NCBI GenBank assembly: GCA_045659265.1
Contig: JAZOWO010000121.1
Span: 1-15,821 of the forward strand
Reading direction: 5' to 3'
From: UMGS1649 sp045659265
Lineage (GTDB): Bacteria; Bacillota; Clostridia; TANB77; CAG-465
Length of the DNA: 15,821 nt
Within the stretch, counting starts at the first letter, position 1. Each line of letters begins with the position of its first letter. This document shows, piece after piece, positions 1 through 5,366 of the stretch. The notes beneath the pieces are model-generated. The model saw only the letters and a list, made by a program, of their open reading frames with translations, was not told the DNA's origin and did not search any database. Position numbers and translations under genes: made by a program.

Positions 1-662
1 ATTTCTACATTGTATTTAGGTAATGTAGTATCTATTTCTACAGTGTCTAATTCTTTTAATGGTATATCATATATACAAGATAATTCTCTTGCCATACCAT
101 AGTGTCCCCATAGGTCAGGTCTATTTGTTAAAGATTTGTTATCTATTTCAATAACTGTATCATTCATACAAATAACATCAGCTATGTTTTGACCAGGTTT
201 GCAGTCTACACCTTTAAGGTCTACTATAGCGTGATCGTTTTCTGGTGGGAATAGTTTGTCAAGATAAACTTCTTCAGCGCCACATATCATACCATAAGAG
301 TATTCGCCACGCATTTTAGTTTCTTTGATTACAACTGGTTCGCCTTCACCGTGCCAAACAACTTCAGCGCCTGGTTTAGAAACTACAACCATTTGTCCTT
401 CATATAAGTTTGAACCACCACATACGATTTGAACAGGTTCAGAAGCACCAATATCTACTATACATATTCTTAATGCATCTGCATTAGGATGTGCTTTTAT
501 TTCTAAGATTTTACCTACAACTATATCATGAAACTTTTCTGCAGTATTTTCTACGCCTTCAACTTCAACTGTTCTTAAAGTTAAATCGTAAGCTATTTGT
601 TTTGGAGATATTGTGTCTGGTAAATCTATATATTTTTTAATCCAATTTAAAGATACTTTCAT
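1..662 (-). CDS. pheT: Phenylalanine--tRNA ligase beta subunit, N-terminal part (cut by window edge)
   Basis: Beta subunit of the cytoplasmic (alpha-beta)2 phenylalanyl-tRNA synthetase, which charges tRNA-Phe. I translated the minus strand from the ATG at 660-662; 220 codons are in the window and the C-terminal part lies beyond base 1. The protein begins MKVSLNWIKKYIDLPD, as PheT usually does. It continues into the EMAP/OB-fold tRNA-binding domain (about residues 45-150, with HPNADALRICIVDIG and QIVCGGSN) and then the start of the B3/B4 editing region, with LTNRPDLWGHYGMAREL near residue 185. The stretch MRGEYSYGMICGAEE differs from the more usual GVESNGMLCS form. The ribosome site GGAGAA lies just upstream, and the start is 13 bases after the pheS stop, so the two genes form one operon under the T-box leader. 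Identification is secure; only the length is unknown. Confidence 0.95.
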   Translation of the reverse strand, partial: MKVSLNWIKKYIDLPDTISPKQIAYDLTLRTVEVEGVENTAEKFHDIVVGKILEIKAHPNADALRICIVDIGASEPVQIVCGGSNLYEGQMVVVSKPGAEVVWHGEGEPVVIKETKMRGEYSYGMICGAEEVYLDKLFPPENDHAIVDLKGVDCKPGQNIADVICMNDTVIEIDNKSLTNRPDLWGHYGMARELSCIYDIPLKELDTVEIDTTLPKYNVE

Positions 663-675
663 TGTTTTCTCCTTT

Positions 676-1719
676 CTACTTGAATTGATTTAAGAATCTT
701 AAATCTCCGCTGTGGAATAGTCTTACATCGTCTACACCATAGCGCATCATTACTAATCTATCTAATCCAATGTTAATATAGAAACCAGTCCATTCGTTTG
801 GATCAAGGTTTGCAGATTTAAGTACGTTTGGATGTATAACACCACCTGGCATTACTTCAATCCAACCATTGTGGTTACATACTTTACAACCTTTACCACC
901 ACAAACTAGACATTCCATATCTATTTCATATCCTGGTTCAGTGAATGGGAAGAAACCTTCACGCATTCTAACATTAATTTTTCTACCAAATACTTTTTCT
1001 AGTATTGTTTGTATCATAACCATACCAGAAGAGAAAGATATATTTTTATCTACTATTAATGCTTCGTATTGGAAGAACGCTCTTTCGTGTCTAGCATCTG
1101 TAGATTCATTTCTATATACTCTACCTGGATATACAAATCTTGCAGGAGCACCGTGTTTTAGTAGGTATCTTACAGAACCACCAGTTAAGTGTGGTCTTAG
1201 ACATAATCTTTCAGTACCTGCTTTTTCTTCAGTTCCTTCAATCCAATATGTATCCATAGATTGACGAGCTGGATGGTCATCAGCAAAGTTAAGGTTATCA
1301 AAAGCATACTTTTCACTTGAGATATCATCTTCACTATATACTTCAAATCCTAAAGATGTGAACGCATCGTTTAAGTCATAGCACATTTGAGTAATAGGGT
1401 GAAGTGCACCACCGCTTACCTTAGTTCCAGGTAATGTTAAATCTAGTGGTTCATCAAGAACACTTTTTGAAGCAATTAGTGCTGCTTCCTTTTCATTAAG
1501 CTTAGTTTCAAATGTAGTTTTTATCTCACTAATTTTCATACCAACTTGTTTTCTAGCTTCAGCATCTAAACTACCCATAGATTTAGACACTTCACTTAAA
1601 GGACTTTTCTTACCAGTTAATTCACGACGAACATCTTGTAATTCTTCAACTGTTTTTGAGTTTTCAATTTGTTCTAAACCTGATGTAAGAATATTATCCA
1701 TGTTTTGTAATATATCCAT
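676..1719 (-). CDS. pheS: Phenylalanine--tRNA ligase alpha subunit, divergent active site
   Basis: Catalytic alpha subunit of phenylalanyl-tRNA synthetase (class II), 347 aa, the usual length. It has an N-terminal coiled-coil arm (about 1-90), then the aminoacylation domain with HPARQSMDTYWI (149-160), motif 2 GRVYRNESTDARHERAFFQ (199-217), FFPFTEPG (256-263), a Cys-rich stretch (C270, C273, C278, C281), IHPNVL (295-300), motif 3 with R321 and the terminal RFLNQF. Several places depart from the textbook bacterial enzyme. The RTHTS-type loop reads RPHLTGGS (175-182). GAGMVHP reads PGGVIHP. GFAFGMG reads GFYINIG, which puts Tyr314 where E. coli has Ala294. The start ATG follows AAGGAGGAAATAA. 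It is the first gene of the pheST operon, behind a T-box leader with a Phe specifier. The neighbouring pheT and the leader make a working PheRS very likely despite the substitutions. Confidence 0.96.
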   Translation of the reverse strand: MDILQNMDNILTSGLEQIENSKTVEELQDVRRELTGKKSPLSEVSKSMGSLDAEARKQVGMKISEIKTTFETKLNEKEAALIASKSVLDEPLDLTLPGTKVSGGALHPITQMCYDLNDAFTSLGFEVYSEDDISSEKYAFDNLNFADDHPARQSMDTYWIEGTEEKAGTERLCLRPHLTGGSVRYLLKHGAPARFVYPGRVYRNESTDARHERAFFQYEALIVDKNISFSSGMVMIQTILEKVFGRKINVRMREGFFPFTEPGYEIDMECLVCGGKGCKVCNHNGWIEVMPGGVIHPNVLKSANLDPNEWTGFYINIGLDRLVMMRYGVDDVRLFHSGDLRFLNQFK

Positions 1720-1747
1720 TATTTATTTCCTCCTTAATTAATATAAT

Positions 1748-1785
1748 AAAAAAGCCATCTCATCCTGATTAGGACGAAATGACTT
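1748..1785 (-). terminator. T-box intrinsic terminator before pheS
   Basis: In the RNA, the complement of 1772-1785 pairs with the complement of 1752-1765 over 14 base pairs (some G-U) around a six-base loop, followed by a run of six U. It lies directly after the T-box sequence and shares the usual competing-structure layout. Confidence 0.9.
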
Positions 1786-2004
1786 TGCTTCCGTGGTACC
1801 ACCTAAATTCGTTACAATGTAACGCACTTAACAAGCTATAACGGGCCTTAGCCGACTCAATCTACTGGTATTTCAAAAGAGCACCTCGAAAGTGAAATTT
1901 CGGTTTAAGTATATTAGCAGGCTTACAGCCGGTGACCCGCATTCTCTAGAATATATTCTCTTAAACTTACTTTGCTTTGTCTTAGGTTTTATATATTCAA
2001 AACT
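1748..2004 (-). promoter_or_regulatory. T-box riboswitch leader of pheST (specifier UUC, Phe)
   Basis: Transcribed leader between the sigma-A promoter and pheS. The T-box sequence AGGTGGTACCACGG is the complement of 1791-1804. Its UGGN bulge reads UGGU, fitting the ACCA end of a tRNA with discriminator A, as in tRNA-Phe. The distal Stem I arm GCGGG/CCTGC with its conserved-looking loop, and the basal pairing GTTTAAG/CTTAAAC, are visible upstream. The specifier is read as UUC (complement of 1894-1896), followed by ACU and then UUUCGAG, the context often seen after T-box specifiers. Uncharged tRNA-Phe would stabilise the antiterminator and allow pheST transcription; otherwise the terminator at 1748-1785 forms. 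Confidence 0.93.
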
Positions 2005-2010
2005 GTATTA

Positions 2011-2038
2011 ATTATATCACAAAAACAAGGGATGTCAA
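2011..2038 (-). promoter_or_regulatory. Sigma-A promoter of pheST
   Basis: The complement of 2033-2038 reads TTGACA and the complement of 2011-2016 reads TATAAT, both perfect, with a 16-base spacer. The start of transcription should lie near 2004, giving the T-box leader as 5'-UTR. Confidence 0.88.
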
Positions 2039-2045
2039 ATAAATG

Positions 2046-2074
2046 TTGTAAAATAGCTGTTTTTATGCTAAAAT
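2046..2074 (+). promoter_or_regulatory. Sigma-A promoter of the 82-aa membrane protein gene
   Basis: TTGTAA at 2046-2051 and TAAAAT at 2069-2074 with a 17-base spacer, plus an extended -10 TG at 2066-2067. Its -35 box is only 7 bases from the -35 box of the divergent pheST promoter. Confidence 0.7.
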
Positions 2075-2121
2075 ACTTACATAAAAACAAAAAAACTTAT
2101 CTTAATTAAGAAGGGGAGAAA

Positions 2122-2370
2122 ATGAAAAAAGTAACTAAAGTAGAACTCGTGATGTTTATTTTCTTGATGCTTGGTTGTGCATTTGGCCTTGCAATGTGGA
2201 TAGCAGAGACTCTGGTAGGCCATGAAGTATTGTGGCTTAGGGCACCTGCAACGCTGTTCATGTTTATTCCTACAGTGCCCATTCTTGGATACTACTGTTC
2301 GGATATTATTGTAAGACTTCAAGCAGAGCGCAAAGCAAAAAAGAATAAGCAGGAAGAAGAAACAAAATAA
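2122..2370 (+). CDS. Small membrane protein, two predicted TM segments, function unknown
   Basis: An 82-aa protein that I do not recognise. It has a short basic N-terminus (MKKVTK), a hydrophobic stretch at about residues 7-32, a second at about 36-62, and a highly charged cytoplasmic-looking tail ending KAKKNKQEEETK. This suggests a two-span inner membrane protein with both ends in the cytosol. The start is supported by AAGGGGAG upstream of the ATG, and the gene has its own sigma-A-like promoter and terminator, so it is probably expressed. Base composition is odd: I count 58 G/C in the 120 bases at 2161-2280 (48%), against about 25% in a 60-base stretch of folC. That points to recent acquisition or a different mutational history. 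Nothing in the sequence gives a function. Confidence 0.75.
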   Translation: MKKVTKVELVMFIFLMLGCAFGLAMWIAETLVGHEVLWLRAPATLFMFIPTVPILGYYCSDIIVRLQAERKAKKNKQEEETK

Positions 2371-2372
2371 CA

Positions 2373-2407
2373 AAAAACCAGTCTTGATAGTTTCAAGACT
2401 GGTTTTT
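2373..2407. terminator. Bidirectional terminator between convergent genes
   Basis: CCAGTCTTGA (2378-2387) pairs perfectly with TCAAGACTGG (2393-2402) around a five-base loop, flanked by A and T runs on either side, so it can end transcripts from both directions. It lies directly after the 82-aa gene and touches the stop of the opposing 125-aa gene. Confidence 0.9.
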
Positions 2408-2408
2408 G

Positions 2409-2786
2409 TTAGATAATGTGAACAATATAACAACTGTTAAGGGTGTAGATTTTATAACCCTTATTGTTAATTTGTTCTACGCTTCTAACACGAGAAGTGA
2501 GTACTGTGGTACGTGAGTATTTATTTCCATCGGGTAATTGCTCATAGCATAAAAACCGTTCGCCTACCTTAGGTGGCTTGGTTGCAATTACAAGTCCGAC
2601 TTTAACATCATCAAACCAAACGGAGTTAAAATAGCCGTCAACTCCTTTTAAAGTATAATTGGTTTGACATTCTCCGACGTCTTTAGATACTACTTCGTAA
2701 AACTCTCCTTCTTTAAGGAATGTGGGAGAACTGCAAGTTTGGTATGTAGCAGTGCCACCATTGTATTTAACTAATCTAGTAGCCAT
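2409..2786 (-). CDS. Hypothetical 125-aa protein, function unknown
   Basis: I cannot assign this protein to a named family with confidence. It has no hydrophobic segment long enough for a membrane span and no signal peptide, and it looks rich in beta strands. Motifs such as TNYTLKGVDGYFNSVWFDD and PKVGERFLCYEQLPDG suggest one or two small SH3-like beta barrels, but that is only inference from the pattern of aromatic and Gly residues. The ATG is preceded by GGAGGTTAAA, and a sigma-A-like promoter lies upstream, so it is likely a real single gene. It converges on the 82-aa membrane protein gene and shares its terminator. GC content is moderately raised (I count 48 of 120 bases in 2461-2580, 40%), so it could belong to the same acquired segment. 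Confidence 0.75.
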   Translation of the reverse strand: MATRLVKYNGGTATYQTCSSPTFLKEGEFYEVVSKDVGECQTNYTLKGVDGYFNSVWFDDVKVGLVIATKPPKVGERFLCYEQLPDGNKYSRTTVLTSRVRSVEQINNKGYKIYTLNSCYIVHII

Positions 2787-2817
2787 TTTAACCTCCTTTT
2801 AGCTAATTAGTACAATA

Positions 2818-2838
2818 TAACCACATAGTTAGTGGTTA
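2818..2838 (-). repeat. Inverted repeat in the 5'-UTR of the 125-aa gene
   Basis: TAACCAC (2818-2824) and GTGGTTA (2832-2838) are perfect inverted arms around a seven-base loop. They lie between the promoter and the ribosome site of the 125-aa gene. This may be an operator or an mRNA hairpin; the sequence alone cannot decide. Confidence 0.5.
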
Positions 2839-2859
2839 ATTAAATTTAACAACGAAGAT

Positions 2860-2888
2860 ATTATACCACAGATTTAGTAATAAGTCTA
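2860..2888 (-). promoter_or_regulatory. Probable sigma-A promoter of the 125-aa gene
   Basis: The complement of 2860-2865 reads TATAAT (perfect) and the complement of 2883-2888 reads TAGACT (four of six to TTGACA), with a 17-base spacer. Transcription would start near 2853. Confidence 0.65.
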
Positions 2889-2930
2889 CATAAATATATA
2901 TTTGCAGCATAGTATGTATTAGGTGATTAT

Positions 2931-3482
2931 ATGAATTATGAATTAGCAAATAAATTAGATTTTGAAAAAGAGTTTAAGGTTAATAAAGAATATCCAGAAA
3001 TAACGGTAACTAGTTTGCCATTTGAAGTTATTAGCAAAATTAAAAGAATATATGCAGATAGTAGAAGCGAAATGACAAGCGTTATGCAATATATTTATCA
3101 ACATTTTATATTAGGTTCTGCTAATGGGCTCGAGAATATTTCACATATTATGGAGCAAATATCTGTTACGGAAATGGAACATTATGAAATGCTTGCAAAA
3201 ATATTAGTTAAGTGTGGAGTAGATCCTAGAAATTGTGTATACATAGATAACAATATAGATATTTGCGATTATTGGAAAGCAAGCTATGTAAATTATACAA
3301 GAGATTTTATAGGTATGTTTGAGAAAGACATTATGCTTGAACAAGCGGGAATAAATAGTTATTTAGAACTTATACAAATGACAGATAACGAAAACTTAAA
3401 AGAAATTGTAGAAAGAATAATAGAGGATGAAAGAAGTCATATTGCATACTTTAAATCTGTCTTAGAACTAGTTAAAAAATAA
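2931..3482 (+). CDS. Ferritin-like di-iron domain protein
   Basis: A 183-aa protein with the four-helix carboxylate pattern of the ferritin/rubrerythrin superfamily. Likely metal ligands are E47 in helix A (RSEMTSVMQYIYQHF), E81 and H84 in helix B (TEMEHYEML, an ExxH), an acidic residue in helix C (E137 in LEQAGINSY, or E131), and E167 and H170 in helix D (EDERSHI, a second ExxH). It lacks the rubredoxin Cys4 domain of rubrerythrin, and I see no signal peptide. Possible roles are peroxide or oxygen handling, Mn/Fe binding, or a spore-associated protein related to the CotJC/Mn-catalase type; I cannot choose between them. The start ATG has TAGGTGAT upstream, in the style of other genes here. 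It is followed closely by the DivIVA-like gene, which has its own promoter. Confidence 0.8.
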   Translation: MNYELANKLDFEKEFKVNKEYPEITVTSLPFEVISKIKRIYADSRSEMTSVMQYIYQHFILGSANGLENISHIMEQISVTEMEHYEMLAKILVKCGVDPRNCVYIDNNIDICDYWKASYVNYTRDFIGMFEKDIMLEQAGINSYLELIQMTDNENLKEIVERIIEDERSHIAYFKSVLELVKK

Positions 3483-3494
3483 TATAAATCAATA

Positions 3495-3523
3495 TTGAAA
3501 AATGTCAAAATCTTTGATATAAT
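3495..3523 (+). promoter_or_regulatory. Sigma-A promoter of the DivIVA-like gene
   Basis: TTGAAA at 3495-3500 and TATAAT at 3518-3523 with a 17-base spacer, upstream of the GGAGGGAG ribosome site of the DivIVA-like gene. The palindrome TCAATATTGA (3489-3498) overlaps the -35 box. Confidence 0.82.
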
Positions 3524-3553
3524 AACTCCGTCGTAGTATGGAGGGAGTATTAA

Positions 3554-3973
3554 ATGGAGAATGATAAGAAGTTCACTTCTGAAATGTTTGGATATGCTAA
3601 GAAAGAAGTAGAGGAATACATTAAGGAACTTAAGTCAGATTATGAAGGTAGATTACAAGTTGAGAAGGCAGAAGTAAATAGACTATCTAATGAAATAACT
3701 ATCATAAGAAAGAAACTTGAAAGATATGATAGTGAATATCTACAAAAACAAGAAAAAGTTGCTAATGCGTTAATAACTGCAGAAGACCAATCTAAAGCAA
3801 TTGTTGAAAGTGCAAGACAAGAAGCTATTAGCGAAAAGAATAGAATTGAAGCTTTAATTGAAGCTGAAAAAGAAAAATTGTTAGATATTAAAAAAGAAGT
3901 AATCGGATTAAAAGAAAGAACAATAAGTGTTCTAGAAAAATATAATACTGCAATGTCAGATCTTTTAGAATAA
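3554..3973 (+). CDS. DivIVA-like coiled-coil protein
   Basis: A 139-aa, highly charged helical protein. The N-terminus, with FTSEMFGYAKKEVEEYIKEL (residues 7-26), resembles the start of the DivIVA/GpsB lipid-binding domain, where an FGY-type turn is followed by a helix of the EVxxYI type. Nearly all the rest (about 20-125) is rich in Glu, Lys, Ala and Leu and should form a long coiled coil. Proteins of this type mark curved membrane at division septa and poles in Firmicutes; that role is inferred. It is shorter than Bacillus DivIVA and could be a divergent member or a simple coiled-coil protein. GGAGGGAG precedes the ATG. spoIIP follows 52 bases downstream, and an inverted repeat in the gap may end this transcript. 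Confidence 0.75.
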   Translation: MENDKKFTSEMFGYAKKEVEEYIKELKSDYEGRLQVEKAEVNRLSNEITIIRKKLERYDSEYLQKQEKVANALITAEDQSKAIVESARQEAISEKNRIEALIEAEKEKLLDIKKEVIGLKERTISVLEKYNTAMSDLLE

Positions 3974-3987
3974 TTTAAGCATAAAAT

Positions 3988-4049
3988 AAAACTAACCGTA
4001 ATAACATAGAGTAAGGTGATGGTCTATGAAAAATACGGTTAGTTTTTTT
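3988..4049 (+). terminator. Terminator-like inverted repeat spanning the spoIIP start
   Basis: A perfect 13-base arm at 3988-4000 (core ACTAACCGTA) pairs with 4034-4046 (core TACGGTTAGT) across a 33-base loop, and the 3' arm runs into seven T (4043-4049). It begins 14 bases after the DivIVA-like stop, so it may end that transcript. Unusually, the loop holds the AAGGTG ribosome site and ATG of spoIIP, and the 3' arm lies inside spoIIP codons 3-7. It could act as an attenuator or as a read-through block instead. Confidence 0.6.
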
Positions 4050-5180
4050 GATGCCGTTTTGTATAAAATAAAAAACGCAAAAGAAAAGTTGTTAGCAATG
4101 TTGAAAAGAGGAACAGGATTAACGTTTGGTACTAGTGTGTTTGTAATTTTAGGTGTTGCAATTTTGAGAACACCTAAAATATTTGATGGTCTTTTTATGT
4201 TTGCTACAAATGTAAGAGAAAAAACGGAGAAAAGCTTAGATGTAACAGCATTTCTTAAGGCATATCCTGTGCTTAATGTGGACAATTACATAGTAGCAAA
4301 AACAGAAACTACTCAGATTGTGGAAAAAGAAAAAGAGTCACCAAAAGATGTTGTACAACCACTAGATACAAGCTTTTTTGATGCGTCTATAGTAGATGTT
4401 AATGCAGATAATGTTGTCCTTAAAGAAACAGAAATGACTAAGAAAAGTACAAAAACATATACGAGAATAGATATAGATGGGGTTACAATACTAGATTATT
4501 CTTCTAAGAAAATAGATTATGAAGAATTGATGAATATGGAGGTTAAATTAAAGAAGGCAGAAGATAAAATACTAATGTATTCTACACATACATCTGAAAG
4601 TTATACAAATAGCGAATTATATAAATTCAAATATTCAAGCAATTTTAGAAGTAAGGATGCTAAATATAATATGCTATCTGTTATGCATATATTAAATGAA
4701 ACATTAAAGGGAAAAGGTATAACTACTGTTATGGATAAAACTTCTCATGATTATACCTCATACAATAGCGCGTATAAAAACTCGATGAATACATTAAATA
4801 AAAATCTAAAAGAACATTCTCACTTTGGTCTTGTTATAGATGTCCATAGAGATGCATCATCAGATTTAACGTTTGGTCCTAAAGTTAAAATCAATGGAAA
4901 AGATACAGCAAAGCTTATGATAGTAATAGGAGTGGGATATCAAAGTCTAGAGAATAAATATTGGAAAGAGAATTTAGCTGCAGCGCTTAAAATAGCAAAG
5001 ATAGGAGAAGCTATGTATCCGGGATTGTTTAGACATATTTTAGTTAGAGATTCTAGATATAATCAACATATAGAAGATGGCAGTATATTAATAGAAGTAG
5101 GAGCTACTGGAAATACATTAGAAGAAGCATATTACGGAGTTAGATGTTTAGGAAATATTATAGACAAAATGTATGAATAA
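4026..5180 (+). CDS. spoIIP: Stage II sporulation protein P (SpoIIP), engulfment peptidoglycan amidase/endopeptidase
   Basis: SpoIIP works with SpoIID and SpoIIM at the mother-cell membrane, degrading septal peptidoglycan so that engulfment can proceed. The 384-aa protein has an N-terminal membrane anchor (about residues 34-48, hydrophobic, after a basic segment), a variable linker (about 60-165), and the C-terminal SpoIIP catalytic domain. Signature motifs are YSTHTSESY (185-193, probable Zn ligand H188), IDVHRDA (271-277, H274), RYNQHIEDG (344-352) and LIEVGATGNTLEEA (355-368, probable catalytic or metal Glu at 357). The family's known Zn-site layout of two His and one Glu is kept. The start ATG is preceded by AAGGTGATGGTCT. 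Nothing indicates that spoIID is nearby. The ribosome site and start lie inside a large inverted repeat. A sigma-E promoter is expected from the family but is not clear here. Confidence 0.95.
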   Translation: MKNTVSFFDAVLYKIKNAKEKLLAMLKRGTGLTFGTSVFVILGVAILRTPKIFDGLFMFATNVREKTEKSLDVTAFLKAYPVLNVDNYIVAKTETTQIVEKEKESPKDVVQPLDTSFFDASIVDVNADNVVLKETEMTKKSTKTYTRIDIDGVTILDYSSKKIDYEELMNMEVKLKKAEDKILMYSTHTSESYTNSELYKFKYSSNFRSKDAKYNMLSVMHILNETLKGKGITTVMDKTSHDYTSYNSAYKNSMNTLNKNLKEHSHFGLVIDVHRDASSDLTFGPKVKINGKDTAKLMIVIGVGYQSLENKYWKENLAAALKIAKIGEAMYPGLFRHILVRDSRYNQHIEDGSILIEVGATGNTLEEAYYGVRCLGNIIDKMYE

Positions 5181-5221
5181 TGGCGGAATTTAGGCTAATT
5201 TGTTTTTTTATCTTCATTTAC

Positions 5222-5250
5222 TTGCAATTGGACTTAATAAATTATATAAT
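5222..5250 (+). promoter_or_regulatory. Sigma-A promoter of rny
   Basis: TTGCAA at 5222-5227 and a perfect TATAAT at 5245-5250 with a 17-base spacer. Transcription from here would give a leader of about 110 bases before the rny ATG. Confidence 0.7.
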
Positions 5251-5269
5251 ATGGTTAGGCAAAATGTAA

Positions 5270-5299
5270 TTTGACAGAAATTGTATAAACAATGTCAAA
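5270..5299 (+). repeat. Interrupted inverted repeat in the rny 5'-UTR
   Basis: TTTGAC (5270-5275) pairs with GTCAAA (5294-5299), and ATTGT (5280-5284) pairs with ACAAT (5289-5293) around an ATAA loop, leaving a four-base bulge AGAA on one side. A further TAAT/ATTA pairing may lengthen the stem. It lies in the predicted leader of the RNase Y mRNA and may be a stability or autoregulatory element; this is inference. Confidence 0.5.
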
Positions 5300-5366
5300 A
5301 TTAATATAGATATAAGTTATATAGATTAGATATTGTACTTTGAAAATTTAATATGGAGGTAACAAA

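Noticed and set aside
869..1264. A 131-codon open frame on the + strand opposite pheS
   Set aside because: It is antisense to a conserved gene, has no ribosome site, and its sequence shows only reversed pheS codons.
2077..2433. A 118-codon open frame on the - strand
   Set aside because: It covers the 82-aa gene in antisense and reads through the shared terminator; no ribosome site was seen.
4004..4011. CATAGAGT as the sigma-E -10 box of spoIIP
   Set aside because: Transcription would start at or beyond the ribosome site, leaving it out of the mRNA.
5271..5276. TTGACA as a -35 box for rny
   Set aside because: No acceptable -10 box lies 15-19 bases downstream. The TTGCAA/TATAAT pair at 5222-5250 is better, and TTGACA is part of an inverted repeat.
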